This document shows, one piece after another, positions 42,915 to 51,956 of a DNA stretch of 64,000 nucleotides (within the stretch, counting starts at the first letter, position 1; every line of letters starts with the position of its first letter). A program made the position numbers and the translations under genes. Source of the stretch: Akkermansiaceae bacterium (lineage in GTDB: Bacteria > Verrucomicrobiota > Verrucomicrobiia > Verrucomicrobiales > DEV007); the NCBI GenBank assembly GCA_024233085.1, contig JACKQC010000018.1:1-64000 (forward strand), read 5' to 3'. The notes under the pieces are model-generated. The model was not told where the DNA came from and searched no databases. It worked only from the letters and a program-made list of their open reading frames with translations.

Positions 42915-43280
42915 ATGAGTGGACGTTGGATCAAGCGAAAAAGGGCGCGGTCGGAGTGGGGCCGGGAGCTGGCGAAGCGACGCTGGGAAAAGCACCGAGC
43001 TGAAGTGGATCGAAAAATCAGGGAAGGCGAAATTTCGGCGCCTCCGAAGGAATGGCCCTTGGAAGAACCCTATTTTGAGCTGGTTCTGACTCAACGGCCA
43101 ACGGGCGAGGTTCATCGATTTGGCTTGTATCGGTCCCGCAAGGGGCGCCGGAATCAGTATCGGATCGTCCACAACGGCCGAGAGTGGAAGGCGGCGATGG
43201 GGTTGACGCGATTTCTCCGGGGTTTGGGAGCCGCCATGTTTGGACAAAACGCCGAAGCCGTCGCCCGAGGTTCCCGGTGA
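42915..43280 (+). CDS. Basic hypothetical protein
   Basis: A 121-residue, very basic protein. The N-terminus is Arg/Lys-rich (WIKRKRARSEWGRELAKRRW). The middle, PYFELVLTQRPTGEVHRFGL then KGRRNQYRIVHNGREW, looks like a small beta fold. A possible promoter TCGACA (42881) - 17 bp - TAGACT (42904) ends 5 bp before the ATG, implying a leaderless mRNA. No family recognised; nucleic-acid binding is a guess from charge. Confidence 0.55.
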   Translation: MSGRWIKRKRARSEWGRELAKRRWEKHRAEVDRKIREGEISAPPKEWPLEEPYFELVLTQRPTGEVHRFGLYRSRKGRRNQYRIVHNGREWKAAMGLTRFLRGLGAAMFGQNAEAVARGSR

Positions 43281-43328
43281 CTCCCGGCGCTTTGCGATTG
43301 TGGAATACCCAACCTGAATTCCGAAAAG

Positions 43329-43402
<74 letters not shown>

Positions 43403-43514
43403 TTTTGCGGGAATTCGCCCGGGCGCCGGTTCGGGAAGGTATTCCGCGCCACCGGCCGGAGCGAGCCCTAATGTGCGCGGTTCGCGAGGGGGTGCAAGCC
43501 GTTTTTGCCGGGCT

Positions 43515-44150
43515 TCAGCGGCTGGGATCGGGAATCTCGAGCGCCGCGATCGCTTCCATGGCGCGGTCGCTGAGCGCCTGGTAGAGATCCTTTCCCGCAA
43601 GGCCGGACTCGGCGATGAAATCGGTGAAATCGATCGGGTCGCCGGCGACGAGGGTAAGCTTCGCCGGCTTGGGGAAGGAATGGCCGCGCGGCAGGGCCTC
43701 GAAGGCGCCGAAAAGACGGACGGGGAGGATGGGGGCCTTCGATTTTGCGATCAACAGCCCGATGCCGGGCGCGCCGCGGGCCTTCAGTTCGCCGTCCCAG
43801 GTGCGCTCGCCCTCGGGGAAGATGAGGACTTTTTCGCCGTCTTTGACGAGCTGGAGGATGCGCTTGATGGTCGAGAGTTCGGGGTTGTCCTGGTTGACGG
43901 GGACGGCGTTCAGGCGCCGGTAAACCCACTCGACGATGCCCTCGCGAAACAGGGTGCGGCGGGCCATGTAATGGATGTCGCCGGGAAAGGCGCTCCCGAT
44001 CATGGGCGGGTCGAGAAAGCTGGCGTGGTTGGCCACGACAAGGCAGCCGCCGGGCAGCTTCAGCTTTTCGGGATTCACGATCCGGCGGCGAAAATAGAGA
44101 TTCGCCAGCAGATTGGAGATCAGTTTTCCTACGCGATAAGCCGGGTGCAT
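43515..44150 (-). CDS. plsC: 1-acyl-sn-glycerol-3-phosphate acyltransferase
   Basis: A 211-residue PlsC-type acyltransferase that makes phosphatidic acid from lysophosphatidic acid at the inner membrane. The catalytic NHxxxxD motif is VVANHASFLDPPM near residue 36, and the substrate motif FPEGERTWDG is near residue 108. Further conserved text is PVRLFGAFEALPRG. Its start lies 7 bp after the cmk stop, in the order tyrA-aroA-cmk-plsC, all leftward, so it is probably the last gene of that operon. Confidence 0.92.
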   Translation of the reverse strand: MHPAYRVGKLISNLLANLYFRRRIVNPEKLKLPGGCLVVANHASFLDPPMIGSAFPGDIHYMARRTLFREGIVEWVYRRLNAVPVNQDNPELSTIKRILQLVKDGEKVLIFPEGERTWDGELKARGAPGIGLLIAKSKAPILPVRLFGAFEALPRGHSFPKPAKLTLVAGDPIDFTDFIAESGLAGKDLYQALSDRAMEAIAALEIPDPSR

Positions 44151-44156
44151 CGGGAA

Positions 44157-44837
44157 TCAGTCTCTCCGGGTGGCGCGGGGCGTCAAGCCGCGGGTGGCGA
44201 GTATTTTCAGGACGGCGGCCACCACGCCGTCGGCGTCGAGGTCCGAGCTGTCGATCACCTCCGCGCCGGGGGCGATGCTCAGGGGCGCGGCGGCGCGGCT
44301 GGAATCGCGCCGGTCGCGATCGGCGATGGAATCGGCGAGGCCCTGGGCCTGGCGGCGGCGGGCTCTCACCTCGGGGTCGGCGTCGATGTAAAACTTGTGC
44401 GGCGTGCCGGGAAACACGGCGGTGCCGATGTCCCGGCCCTCCATGACGACGCCGGCGGTGTCGGCGTAGGCGCGCTGGGCGGCGACGAGGCGCTCGCGCA
44501 CTTCGGGGTAGGCGGCGATGATGGAGACGTTGGCGTTGACGTCGGCGCCGTTCAGGGCGTCGCCGGGATCGTCGCCGTCCACGCGGACGGTGCCGTCGCC
44601 GTTGGCTTCGCCGCATTGGAAATCCGTCCGCTCCAGCAGGTCGAGCACGGCCGCGCGATCGGAGCAATCGACGCCCTTCCGGAGCGCCTGCCAGGTGAAG
44701 GCGCGATACATGGCCCCGGAGTTCACGAAAACGAGTCCCAACTCCCGCGCCACGCGCCGCGCCACGGTGCTTTTTCCCGACGCGGCGGGGCCGTCGATGG
44801 CGATGATGGGGTGGGGGTCCGCGGACGATTCGGGCAT
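44157..44837 (-). CDS. cmk: Cytidylate kinase
   Basis: A 226-residue CMP/dCMP kinase. The P-loop is IDGPAASGKSTVARRVA near residue 14, the CMP-binding region contains VFVNSGAMYRAFTW and VVMEGRDIGTAVFP, and RVRARRRQAQG-like basic text is in the lid. Cmk following aroA is common in bacteria. The gap to aroA (80 bp) contains a short AAAACTG repeat. Confidence 0.94.
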   Translation of the reverse strand: MPESSADPHPIIAIDGPAASGKSTVARRVARELGLVFVNSGAMYRAFTWQALRKGVDCSDRAAVLDLLERTDFQCGEANGDGTVRVDGDDPGDALNGADVNANVSIIAAYPEVRERLVAAQRAYADTAGVVMEGRDIGTAVFPGTPHKFYIDADPEVRARRRQAQGLADSIADRDRRDSSRAAAPLSIAPGAEVIDSSDLDADGVVAAVLKILATRGLTPRATRRD

Positions 44838-44870
44838 GGGCGAATGGCGATTGGCGATGGCGGGCGATCG

Positions 44871-44898
44871 AAAACCGAAAACTGAAAACTGAAAACTG
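44871..44898. repeat. Short 7-bp tandem repeat (AAAACYG x4)
   Basis: AAAACCG followed by three AAAACTG units in the 79-bp gap between aroA and cmk. It is AT-rich in an otherwise GC-rich operon. Its role is unknown. Confidence 0.7.
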
Positions 44899-44916
44899 AA
44901 TACCGATTGCCGAACT

Positions 44917-46224
44917 CTACTTCTGCAACTGCCTCAGTTCCGTCTCGAAGCCGGGATAGGAGGTGTCGACGCAGGCGGTGTCTTCGATGATGGTCTCGCC
45001 CTCGGCGAAAAGCCCGGCGATGGCGAAGGCCATGGCGATGCGGTGGTCGCCGAGGCTGCGGACGGTGGCGCCCTTCAGCTGCGAGACGCCGGTGATCTCC
45101 ATGCCGTCGGCGAATTCCTGCACCGGCACGCCCATGCGGCGGAGGCTCTCGGCGACGGCGGAAATGCGGTCGCTTTCCTTGACCCGCAGCTCGCGGGCGT
45201 CCCGGATCGCGGTGACGCCCTCGGCGAGCGCGCCCGCGACGGCGAGAACCGGGATTTCGTCGATCACGGTCGGGATTTCGTCACCGGCGATCTCGACGCC
45301 GCGCAGTTTGCCGCCGTGGACTTCGATGCTGCCGACGGGTTCGCCGTTTTCCTCGTCGATGACTTCGTTGATGCGGGCGCCCATGCGCAGGAGCGCCTTC
45401 AGGATGCCGCAGCGGGTGGGGTTCAGGCCCACGTTGCGGACGAGCAGGTGGGCGCCGGGCATGGCGGCGGCGGCGACGATCCAGAAGGCGGCGCTGGAAA
45501 TGTCGCCCGGCACCAGCAGATCGCGCGACTCGATGGTCTGGCCGCCCCAGATCGACACGGTATTCTCGACGCGGGTGGTGCGGACCAGCAGGTATTGGAG
45601 CATGCGCTCGGTGTGATCGCGGGAAAGGGAGGGCTCGGTGACCGAGGTCTTGCCCTCGGCGAAAAGGCCGGCGAGCAGGACGGCGCTCTTGATCTGGGCG
45701 CTGGCGACGGGCGACTCGTACTGGATGGCTTTCAGATCGGCCGTGCCACGGATGCGGAGAGGCGCGGTGCAGCGCTCGCCCTGGCCCTCGATTTTTGCCC
45801 CCATCAGGCGCAGGGGGATGGCGATCCGGTCCATGGGACGGCGGGACAGGGATTCGTCGCCCGTCAGTTCGCACTCGAAAGGCTGGGCCGCCAGCAGGCC
45901 GGAGAGCAGGCGCATCGTGGTTCCGGAGTTGCCGCAGTCGATCGGTCCGGCGGGGGCCTCGAGGCGTCCATGCCGACCGTGGACGACCAGGCGCGTGAGG
46001 CCGCGCCCGGTGTCGGCGGTCTCGTCGATCTGAACCCCCAGCGCCCGCATCGCCTCGACGGTTCGCAGGCAATCCTCGCTCGGCAGGAAACCGTCGATGG
46101 TGCAGGGGCCATTGGCCAGCGAGGCCAGCATCACGGAGCGATGGGAAATGCTCTTGTCGCCCGGCACCCGCATCTCGGCGGAGAAGGGCGGGGTGGCTTT
46201 GACGCGAAATTGTTTCTCGGACAT
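44917..46224 (-). CDS. aroA: 3-phosphoshikimate 1-carboxyvinyltransferase (EPSP synthase)
   Basis: A 435-residue EPSP synthase of the shikimate pathway, joining shikimate-3-phosphate and PEP. Signatures are RVPGDKSISHRSVMLASLA near the start, DCGNSGTTMRLLSGLLA near residue 95, RTTRVENTVSIWGG, TVIDEIPVLAVAGALA with the catalytic Asp-Glu near residue 315, ELRVKESDRISAVAESLRRM and GDHRIAMAFAIAG. Its ATG overlaps the tyrA stop by one base (TGATG), a translational-coupling sign. Confidence 0.96.
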   Translation of the reverse strand: MSEKQFRVKATPPFSAEMRVPGDKSISHRSVMLASLANGPCTIDGFLPSEDCLRTVEAMRALGVQIDETADTGRGLTRLVVHGRHGRLEAPAGPIDCGNSGTTMRLLSGLLAAQPFECELTGDESLSRRPMDRIAIPLRLMGAKIEGQGERCTAPLRIRGTADLKAIQYESPVASAQIKSAVLLAGLFAEGKTSVTEPSLSRDHTERMLQYLLVRTTRVENTVSIWGGQTIESRDLLVPGDISSAAFWIVAAAAMPGAHLLVRNVGLNPTRCGILKALLRMGARINEVIDEENGEPVGSIEVHGGKLRGVEIAGDEIPTVIDEIPVLAVAGALAEGVTAIRDARELRVKESDRISAVAESLRRMGVPVQEFADGMEITGVSQLKGATVRSLGDHRIAMAFAIAGLFAEGETIIEDTACVDTSYPGFETELRQLQK

Positions 46225-47156
46225 CAGGATAGGGGTGGGTTCGCGGCGGGGGCCGGCGGCCGCGGATAGAGGGCGTCGCGGCGTTCCTTGGCCTGGCTCA
46301 GAAAGCGGACCAGGTTTTCCCGGTCGCCGGCTTCCAGGAAGACAAGCAGTTCGCCGATTTTTTCGCGAAAATCCAGCAAAAGCGCCGAGAGCGGCCCGCG
46401 ATTTTCCAGCAGGATTTCGGCCCACATTTCGGGCGGCCCGGAGGCGACGCGCGTCGTGTCGCGAAAGCCGCCGGCGGCGTAGTTTCCCGCGTCCGCGCCG
46501 TCGCCGGACAAGGCGGTCGCGACCAGCGTGGCGGCCAGCACATGCGGCAGGTGGCTGATCCGGGCCACGGCCCGGTCGTGGGCCCCGGGCGCGAGCCGGT
46601 GGGTGCGGCAGCCCAGCGTCCGCCAGAAGGCGTCCACCCGCTCCAGCGCGGCGGCGTCGGTCGCCGCCGTGGGCGTCAGCAGGCAGGCCGCGCCGGCAAA
46701 AAGCGCGTCGCTGGCGTGTTCGGCTCCCTTTTGCTCCGACCCGGCCATGGGATGGCTCCCGACGAAGCGCAGGCCGCGCGCGGCGCAGAGCGGCTCCAGC
46801 TCGGCGACGACGGAGCCCTTCACGCTGCCCATGTCGGTCACCACGGCGCCCGGCGCGGGCGGGCCCTCGGAGTCGAGCAGGGAAAGCAGCGTCTCCCGCA
46901 TCGCCCCCACGGGCGTGGCCAGGACGATCAGGTCGGCGCCGGCGGCGGCTTCCGCGAAATCGGTCGAGGCGGCAAAATCGAGGTCCGCCCGCGGAGCGAT
47001 CGCGGCCCGGAGCGTTTCAAGCGGCTCGGCGCGGCGTCCCCAGACGCGGATGGCCGGGCACGGCCGCCGCGCGGCGAGAGCGAGGGCGAGGGACCCGCCC
47101 AAAAGGCCGGGAGCGGCGATGGCGACTCGCTGAAAGTCTCCCGGGAGCTGGGACAT
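46224..47156 (-). CDS. tyrA: Prephenate/arogenate dehydrogenase
   Basis: About 310 residues, with the ATG at 47154-47156; an in-frame start at 47210 would read through part of the phased repeat. The Rossmann motif AAPGLLGGSLALALA has a changed first Gly pattern (APGLLGGS). LIVLATPVGAM, VVTDMGSVKGSVV and RFVGSHPMAGSEQKG are the classical TyrA motifs, and the C-terminal helical dimerisation domain has RISHLPHVLAATL. It converts prephenate or arogenate towards tyrosine. First gene of the operon with aroA, cmk and plsC. Confidence 0.93.
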   Translation of the reverse strand: MSQLPGDFQRVAIAAPGLLGGSLALALAARRPCPAIRVWGRRAEPLETLRAAIAPRADLDFAASTDFAEAAAGADLIVLATPVGAMRETLLSLLDSEGPPAPGAVVTDMGSVKGSVVAELEPLCAARGLRFVGSHPMAGSEQKGAEHASDALFAGAACLLTPTAATDAAALERVDAFWRTLGCRTHRLAPGAHDRAVARISHLPHVLAATLVATALSGDGADAGNYAAGGFRDTTRVASGPPEMWAEILLENRGPLSALLLDFREKIGELLVFLEAGDRENLVRFLSQAKERRDALYPRPPAPAANPPLS

Positions 47157-47204
47157 CGACGAAAAGGATCGGGAAGGGGAGGGCGCGAGGCGAAACGCGA
47201 CGAG

Positions 47205-47243
47205 AGTCAACAGGGTTTGGTCACCGACCCAACCCTGTTGGGT
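47205..47243. repeat. Phased AACAGGGT repeat, cluster E (inverted pair)
   Basis: AACAGGGT at 47209 and ACCCTGTT at 47232, offset 23, with GGTC/GACC inner pairing. It lies about 50 bp upstream of tyrA and between tyrA and the end of the lipoprotein gene. Confidence 0.88.
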
Positions 47244-47321
47244 CGCGATCGGGGCGCGGGACCACGGGGAAGTCGAAAATCGCGGTGGAGACCCGGAGCG
47301 GCGAAGCGCCGCCGAGCCGGT

Positions 47322-47810
47322 TCACGGGACCTTGAACTGGACCGTTTTGCCGGGGTTGTTGGGATCGTTGATTTCGACCGGCGTGCCGGGCGGCAGCGGT
47401 TTTCCGGTGGGATTGCCGGAGTTGTCGTATTGCTCGATGGAGATCTCGGGCAAATCGTCGCGGCCGGGAATGCGAACCATCAGGGGCTTGCCGGGCACGC
47501 CCTTGGCGAAGGGCATCTCGCCGCCGCCGCCGGAGGAGGCCGTGTTGCCGGGTTTGGGGTCCGGTTTGGGCTCTTCCTTGGGTTTGTCGGCGGGCTTGGG
47601 CGAGTCGGTGGACGATCCGGAATAGCCGAAGCGGCTCTCCCGCTGGGTGGTCGAGGTGGTGGAACTCCCGCGGGGCGACTCGGTGCCGCCGTGGCCGTAA
47701 CGGGGCGGGCGCCGCCAGATGGCGTCGCCGGGCGGCGGGTCTTCGATGCAGCTTTGCAGCGCCAGGACCGCCAGGATGGCGAGGGGCGGGGCGAACAAGC
47801 GAGTCTTCAT
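47322..47810 (-). CDS. Pro/Gly-rich lipoprotein
   Basis: A 162-residue protein from the ATG at 47808-47810. The lipobox is LALQSC. The middle is Ser/Thr/Pro/Lys-rich and disordered (KPADKPKEEPKPDPKPG). The C-terminal part (VRIPGRDDLPEISIEQYDN then PVEINDPNNPGKTVQFKV) looks like a small beta domain. No family recognised. Confidence 0.6.
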   Translation of the reverse strand: MKTRLFAPPLAILAVLALQSCIEDPPPGDAIWRRPPRYGHGGTESPRGSSTTSTTQRESRFGYSGSSTDSPKPADKPKEEPKPDPKPGNTASSGGGGEMPFAKGVPGKPLMVRIPGRDDLPEISIEQYDNSGNPTGKPLPPGTPVEINDPNNPGKTVQFKVP

Positions 47811-47998
47811 GATCGGATCGGGTGAAGGTCGGAAGAGTTTGTGTGTGTGAATCGGGAACGGGCCGAGCCTCGGAAGCGCGGGCGCGGCGGGTCCCCCATA
47901 CCTTGTAAAAAAAGCATCGTTTGAAAAGCGCTTTCCTTCAAGAAAGCGGGATTTTTCGCGCCGCGTGACGGATTTTTTGGGCCTTCTCCACAAAATTC

Positions 47999-48040
47999 AA
48001 GCCCCCGCGCGGACGCTCGGGCGTCACGGCGAGGGCTTGC
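47999..48040 (-). terminator. Terminator-like long hairpin downstream of the channel gene
   Basis: On the minus strand CAAGCCC pairs with GGGCTTG and a nested GACGC pairs with GCGTC, followed by AATTTTG. It sits about 60 bp beyond the channel stop codon. The rest of the gap (47811-47998) contains an A/T run and a small CGCTTT/AAAGCG hairpin but no gene. Confidence 0.55.
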
Positions 48041-48099
48041 GAGTCGAGGAAAGGGGGCTGGACCGGGGAAAAGCCCGAGGGATCGGGCGGTCGGGCGGC

Positions 48100-49317
48100 T
48101 CAGGATTTGCCGATTTTGTCGATGACTTTGGCGGCCTTTTCGCGGCCGCCGAGGCCGATGGCGATCGCGCCGCCGACGCCGAAGGCGAAGGCCGCGGCGA
48201 CGATGGCGGCGATGAAAAGGGTGCGGCTGATTTCCGGGGCGATGTTCGCCTGCGAAATGCCCATGGCGGCGGCGAAGACGATGATGGCGACGCGGGCGAC
48301 TTTGGCGAGGGTGGCGCTTTTGTCGTCGAGCAGGCCGGCGACCCAGTTGGCCACGAAAATGCCGAGCCCGAGGATAACGACTCCGCCGAGGATGTCGAAG
48401 AATCCGTTCTGGAAGCCGATGGCCATGGCGGAGAGCGAGCCGAGGTTCATGCTTTGGAGCGCCTGGGCGACGGCGAGCACGATGACGCAGGCCATGGCGA
48501 CGTAGCCGACGATCGAGGAGGGGCTGCGGCCCTCGGCGGAGACTTCGCCTTCGTAGCCGAGCTTGGCGGGCAGGCGGTCGAATCCGGCGGCGTTCAGCAC
48601 ATTGTAGACGATTTTCTGCACGATGGAGCCGAGCAGGTAGCCGACGCCGATGACCACGGCGCCGGCGAGCAGACTCGGCAGGTAGGCGGTGATCTTGGTG
48701 GTGATGGACATGAGCGGCTCGGTGACGGTGGCGAGCTTCAGGGCGTTGAAGATGGCGGGCAGCATCATCAGGATCACGCCCCAGAAGGCGAGGGTGACGA
48801 GGGCGTTGGCGACGGGCTGGCCGTCGGTGGCGCCGAGCTTGCGGTCGATCTGGACTTTGTCGAGCAGCTTGGTAAGGATGGCCCGGATGAATTTCGCCGC
48901 CACCACGGTGACGATGAGCAGGATGCCGGCGGCGATGAGGTTCGGGATCATTTCCAGGACCTTCGTGACCATGTCGGAGAAGGGCCGGGTGACCTGCTCG
49001 CTGAGGCCGGCGAGGTCGAGCGCGATGACGAAGGCGATCACCATCACGAGCCAGAAGAGGATCTTGCCCGCGATGTTCTCCGCCTTCACGTCGCCCTTGG
49101 CGCCGAGATACTCGCCGAGCTTGTTGTCGAGGGTGGTCTTGCCGAGGGCGAAGGTGACGACCCGCTCGACCATCCGGGCGACGATGTAGCCGATGAGGAT
49201 GACGATGAGGGCTTTGACCACGTCGGAGGCCCAGAGGCCCCGGAGGATGGAGAGGAACGATTCCCAGGGGGAGCCGGCGGTCGCCTGGGCCAACAGGAGG
49301 GGGAGTGTGGAAGACAT
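48100..49317 (-). CDS. Mechanosensitive channel-type membrane protein with TM-helix repeats
   Basis: A 405-residue protein built from repeated long hydrophobic helices. LIVILIGYIVARMVERVV near residue 40, LIAAGILLIVTVVAAKFIRAIL and LLAGAVVIGVGYLLGSIV are repeats of the conserved TM-helix unit (PF05552) that precedes or replaces the pore in small-conductance mechanosensitive proteins. The classical MscS beta domain after the pore is not evident, so channel activity is uncertain. The C-terminus (GVGGAIAIGLGGREKAAKVI) has a Gly-rich helix like that of the family. Confidence 0.8.
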   Translation of the reverse strand: MSSTLPLLLAQATAGSPWESFLSILRGLWASDVVKALIVILIGYIVARMVERVVTFALGKTTLDNKLGEYLGAKGDVKAENIAGKILFWLVMVIAFVIALDLAGLSEQVTRPFSDMVTKVLEMIPNLIAAGILLIVTVVAAKFIRAILTKLLDKVQIDRKLGATDGQPVANALVTLAFWGVILMMLPAIFNALKLATVTEPLMSITTKITAYLPSLLAGAVVIGVGYLLGSIVQKIVYNVLNAAGFDRLPAKLGYEGEVSAEGRSPSSIVGYVAMACVIVLAVAQALQSMNLGSLSAMAIGFQNGFFDILGGVVILGLGIFVANWVAGLLDDKSATLAKVARVAIIVFAAAMGISQANIAPEISRTLFIAAIVAAAFAFGVGGAIAIGLGGREKAAKVIDKIGKS

Positions 49318-49535
49318 GGATGTGCGGAGTGTTGGGGGGTTGGAACCGGCGCGGCCTCTATTCGGGTGGCCGCTGTCCGGTGTCTTTCGACGCGGGGAAG
49401 GACCGCGAAGTCACGGGAAAAGGAGGATTTCTCCCGAGGAAACGACTTTGCCGGGTCGGCGGAGCGCTGTCGATCAAATTCGCGAAAAAACCGCCCGCCG
49501 GCGCTGGCGGGTGGCGGATTTCGCCCGCCCGGCGA

Positions 49536-50720
49536 TCAATAAAGCATCATGTCCATCGGCTCGGGCACGGACTCCATGGTCTGGACCTGGATGAGCGGGA
49601 TGATCTCGTCGCCCTTGTGCTCGTAGTGGACTTTGCCGACGACTTTCACCCAGCCCATTTCCTCGTATTTCGGCGGGGCCTTGCCGAAATCGGCGGGAAT
49701 CGACAGGGGACGGGCGTCGGCGGCGCAGCATTCGATGAAGAGGCGGAACAGGCGCAGACGGGTGCCGCCTTCGTTGTTGACCTTTTCGGCCATGACCTGG
49801 GCGGTGGTCTCGACCGGCACGCCCTCCATGACTTTCATGAGTTCGTCGTCGCCGGCGGTGTAAAAGATCTGCGGCACGTCGAGCATGAAATTGCCGGCCT
49901 CGCTCTTTGGCACCATGCGCTCGAGATCGGCCATGGTGAACTCGCCCCAGGCGCTGACGCCGCTGGCGGCGTCGTCGGTCTTCGCCTCGCCGGCGGGCGG
50001 CGTGTCGGCGCCTCCGGGCGTGGTCGTGGCGGGGGCGGAGGGCTCCGTCTTTCCGGCGGGCGGGGTGTCGCCGGCCGCGGCGACCTCGGCGGGGGCGGGC
50101 GGCGCGGGAGCGGCGCCTTCGCGCGCGGCCTTTTCGGCGCGGCGCTTCGCGATGTCCATCTGGTGGATTTTCTGGGTGATGTTGCCCCACTTCGTCGTGT
50201 AAGGCTCGCTGAAGCGATCTTTCGAAACGCGCGCCGCCATCAGCACCGGCACCACGAGGATCAGCACCGCCGCCACCATCGCCGAGGGCGCCTGCTCGTG
50301 GTCGTGATCGTGATGATGGGCGTGCTCGTGGCCGTGGTCGTGGTCGCAGTCGTGATGGTGATCGCAGCTCTCGCCGTGCGTGTGGTCGTGGTCGTGCGCG
50401 TGGTCGTGTCCGCAATCGTGACCTTGATGATGATCGTGGCCGCAACAGCCGCCTTCATGGCCGTGCTTGTGATCGTGGTCATGCCCATGCCCATGCCCAT
50501 GGTCGTGCCCGCGGCAGCCGGCGGCCTCCGCCTGGCGGAAGGTGGCGAGATTGAAGAGCCCGAGGACGATGAGTCCGAGCCCGGCGACCAGCGCCCAGAA
50601 ACGGAAGCTGACATCGACGTATTTCTCGATCCGGCCCGTGTAGTAAAAGGCGACAAACAAACCGCCCCAGGCCAGCAGGGCGAGGATCGCGAGAACTGTG
50701 GCGAAATGGCGTGCTTTCAT
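49536..50720 (-). CDS. TIGR03943/DUF1980-like protein with an extreme His-rich segment
   Basis: A 394-residue protein with two N-terminal membrane segments (FATVLAILALLAWGGLFVAF and FWALVAGLGLIVLGLFNL). These are followed by about 75 residues with roughly 31 His mixed with Asp, Gly and some Cys (HDHGHGHGHDHDH-like runs, CCGHDHH, CDHHHDCDH). A third membrane segment (VAAVLILVVPVLMAA) and an Ala/Pro linker follow. The C-terminal domain (FTMADLERM, QIFYTAGDDEL, RLRLFRLFIECCAADARP, VKVVGKVHY) matches the DUF1980 partner of PF03773 permeases (YcgQ/YcgR type). The His segment should bind zinc or similar metals. The permease gene lies directly upstream. Confidence 0.8.
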   Translation of the reverse strand: MKARHFATVLAILALLAWGGLFVAFYYTGRIEKYVDVSFRFWALVAGLGLIVLGLFNLATFRQAEAAGCRGHDHGHGHGHDHDHKHGHEGGCCGHDHHQGHDCGHDHAHDHDHTHGESCDHHHDCDHDHGHEHAHHHDHDHEQAPSAMVAAVLILVVPVLMAARVSKDRFSEPYTTKWGNITQKIHQMDIAKRRAEKAAREGAAPAPPAPAEVAAAGDTPPAGKTEPSAPATTTPGGADTPPAGEAKTDDAASGVSAWGEFTMADLERMVPKSEAGNFMLDVPQIFYTAGDDELMKVMEGVPVETTAQVMAEKVNNEGGTRLRLFRLFIECCAADARPLSIPADFGKAPPKYEEMGWVKVVGKVHYEHKGDEIIPLIQVQTMESVPEPMDMMLY

Positions 50721-50867
50721 GGTTTTCGGAGGGGGTTGGGAAAGGCGCGGGGCGTTCGGAGCTTCGGGTTTTGACGAGATTATCGGGATTGAATCGGCGG
50801 GATTGGCGGGATGGGTAGCGAATTCCAAATCGTCTGTCTGAAATCCCGTCAACCTTGTCCAACCGGG

Positions 50868-51839
50868 CTACGACACATGCACCCAAGCGTAACACAGCAG
50901 CCCGATGACGACAAACAGCCCCACCGCCATGCCGGCGACGAATTTCCTCCGGAAGACGGCGAGATACATGAAGACGAGCTTCACGTCCATCATCGGGCCG
51001 AAGACGAGGAAGGCGAGCTTGGCGGAAAGCTGCACGGGAAAATTCGCGGCGATGAAGGCGTCGGAGGTGCTGCACAGGGACAGCACGAAGGCCAGGCCCA
51101 TCATCAGCCCGACGCCGGAGAGTTCGCTCTGGTTGAAGATGACCACGAGCTGCTCGGTGACGTAAGCCTTGAACACCGCCGTGATCGCCACCCCGATGGT
51201 GAAATACATGGCCGTGTCGATGAAATCGCGGAAGGCCGTCCGCATCGCGTGCACCAGCTTGTCGTTGCCGGCGTGGCTGTGCGCGCCGGCGGCGGGCGCG
51301 CCGTCCTCGTCCATTCCCGCGTAGATTTCGGGCCGCAGGACGGATTCGCGGCGCATTTTCAGCACCAGCCAGCCCATGCCGACGGTGATGATGAAGGCGA
51401 TCGCCAGCCGGCTCGCGGTCACGAAGACCGGTCCCTCGTTCCCGGCGCGTTCCACCTCGCGGAGGAGGAATTTCCCCTTCTCGGTGCTGAAGGCGTTGAG
51501 GGTGCTGAGGACGACGATGGGATTGATGATCGGCGCCGAGAGCATGTAGGTGATGGCGCAGGAGACGGGCAGACCCTTGCGGATGAGGCGCCGGATCACG
51601 GGCACGATGGCGCATTCGCAGACGGGAAAGACCGCCCCCAGCAGCGCGCTCACCAGCACGGCGAGGGGCTTTTTCTTCGGCAGCCAGCGGTCGATCAGGC
51701 CCGGCGGCAGGTAGGCGTCGATGAAGCCCGACACCAGCGTTCCGAAGAAGATGAAGGGCGCCCCCTCGAGCACGATGCTCAGGAACAGGTAACAAAAATC
51801 CGTGAAGGCGTTCAGTTCGCCGGGGGCCGAGGGATCCAT
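50868..51839 (-). CDS. Permease of the PF03773 (YcgR/COG0701) family
   Basis: About 323 residues; an in-frame ATG at 51876-51878 would add 13. Eight or so membrane spans. VFPVCECAIVPVIRRLIRKG near residue 75 contains the invariant CEC-A motif, and CAITYMLSAPIINPIVVLST and FVLSLCSTSDAFIAANF are paired conserved loops. A hydrophilic loop after span 4 contains HSHAGNDKLVHA. Members move or handle metal-type or organic arsenic-type compounds; the substrate here is unknown. It is next to the His-rich DUF1980-like gene, its usual partner. Confidence 0.88.
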   Translation of the reverse strand: MDPSAPGELNAFTDFCYLFLSIVLEGAPFIFFGTLVSGFIDAYLPPGLIDRWLPKKKPLAVLVSALLGAVFPVCECAIVPVIRRLIRKGLPVSCAITYMLSAPIINPIVVLSTLNAFSTEKGKFLLREVERAGNEGPVFVTASRLAIAFIITVGMGWLVLKMRRESVLRPEIYAGMDEDGAPAAGAHSHAGNDKLVHAMRTAFRDFIDTAMYFTIGVAITAVFKAYVTEQLVVIFNQSELSGVGLMMGLAFVLSLCSTSDAFIAANFPVQLSAKLAFLVFGPMMDVKLVFMYLAVFRRKFVAGMAVGLFVVIGLLCYAWVHVS

Positions 51840-51956
51840 GGCGGGGAGGTCGGTATGAAAGGCCCACCCTGAGCGCATCCGGCCCGATTTGCAAACCGCA
51901 CGAACGCGGCGCTGGACGGGCGCCGGCCTTTTCCGGGCCGCCGCCGCGCGGGCCGG

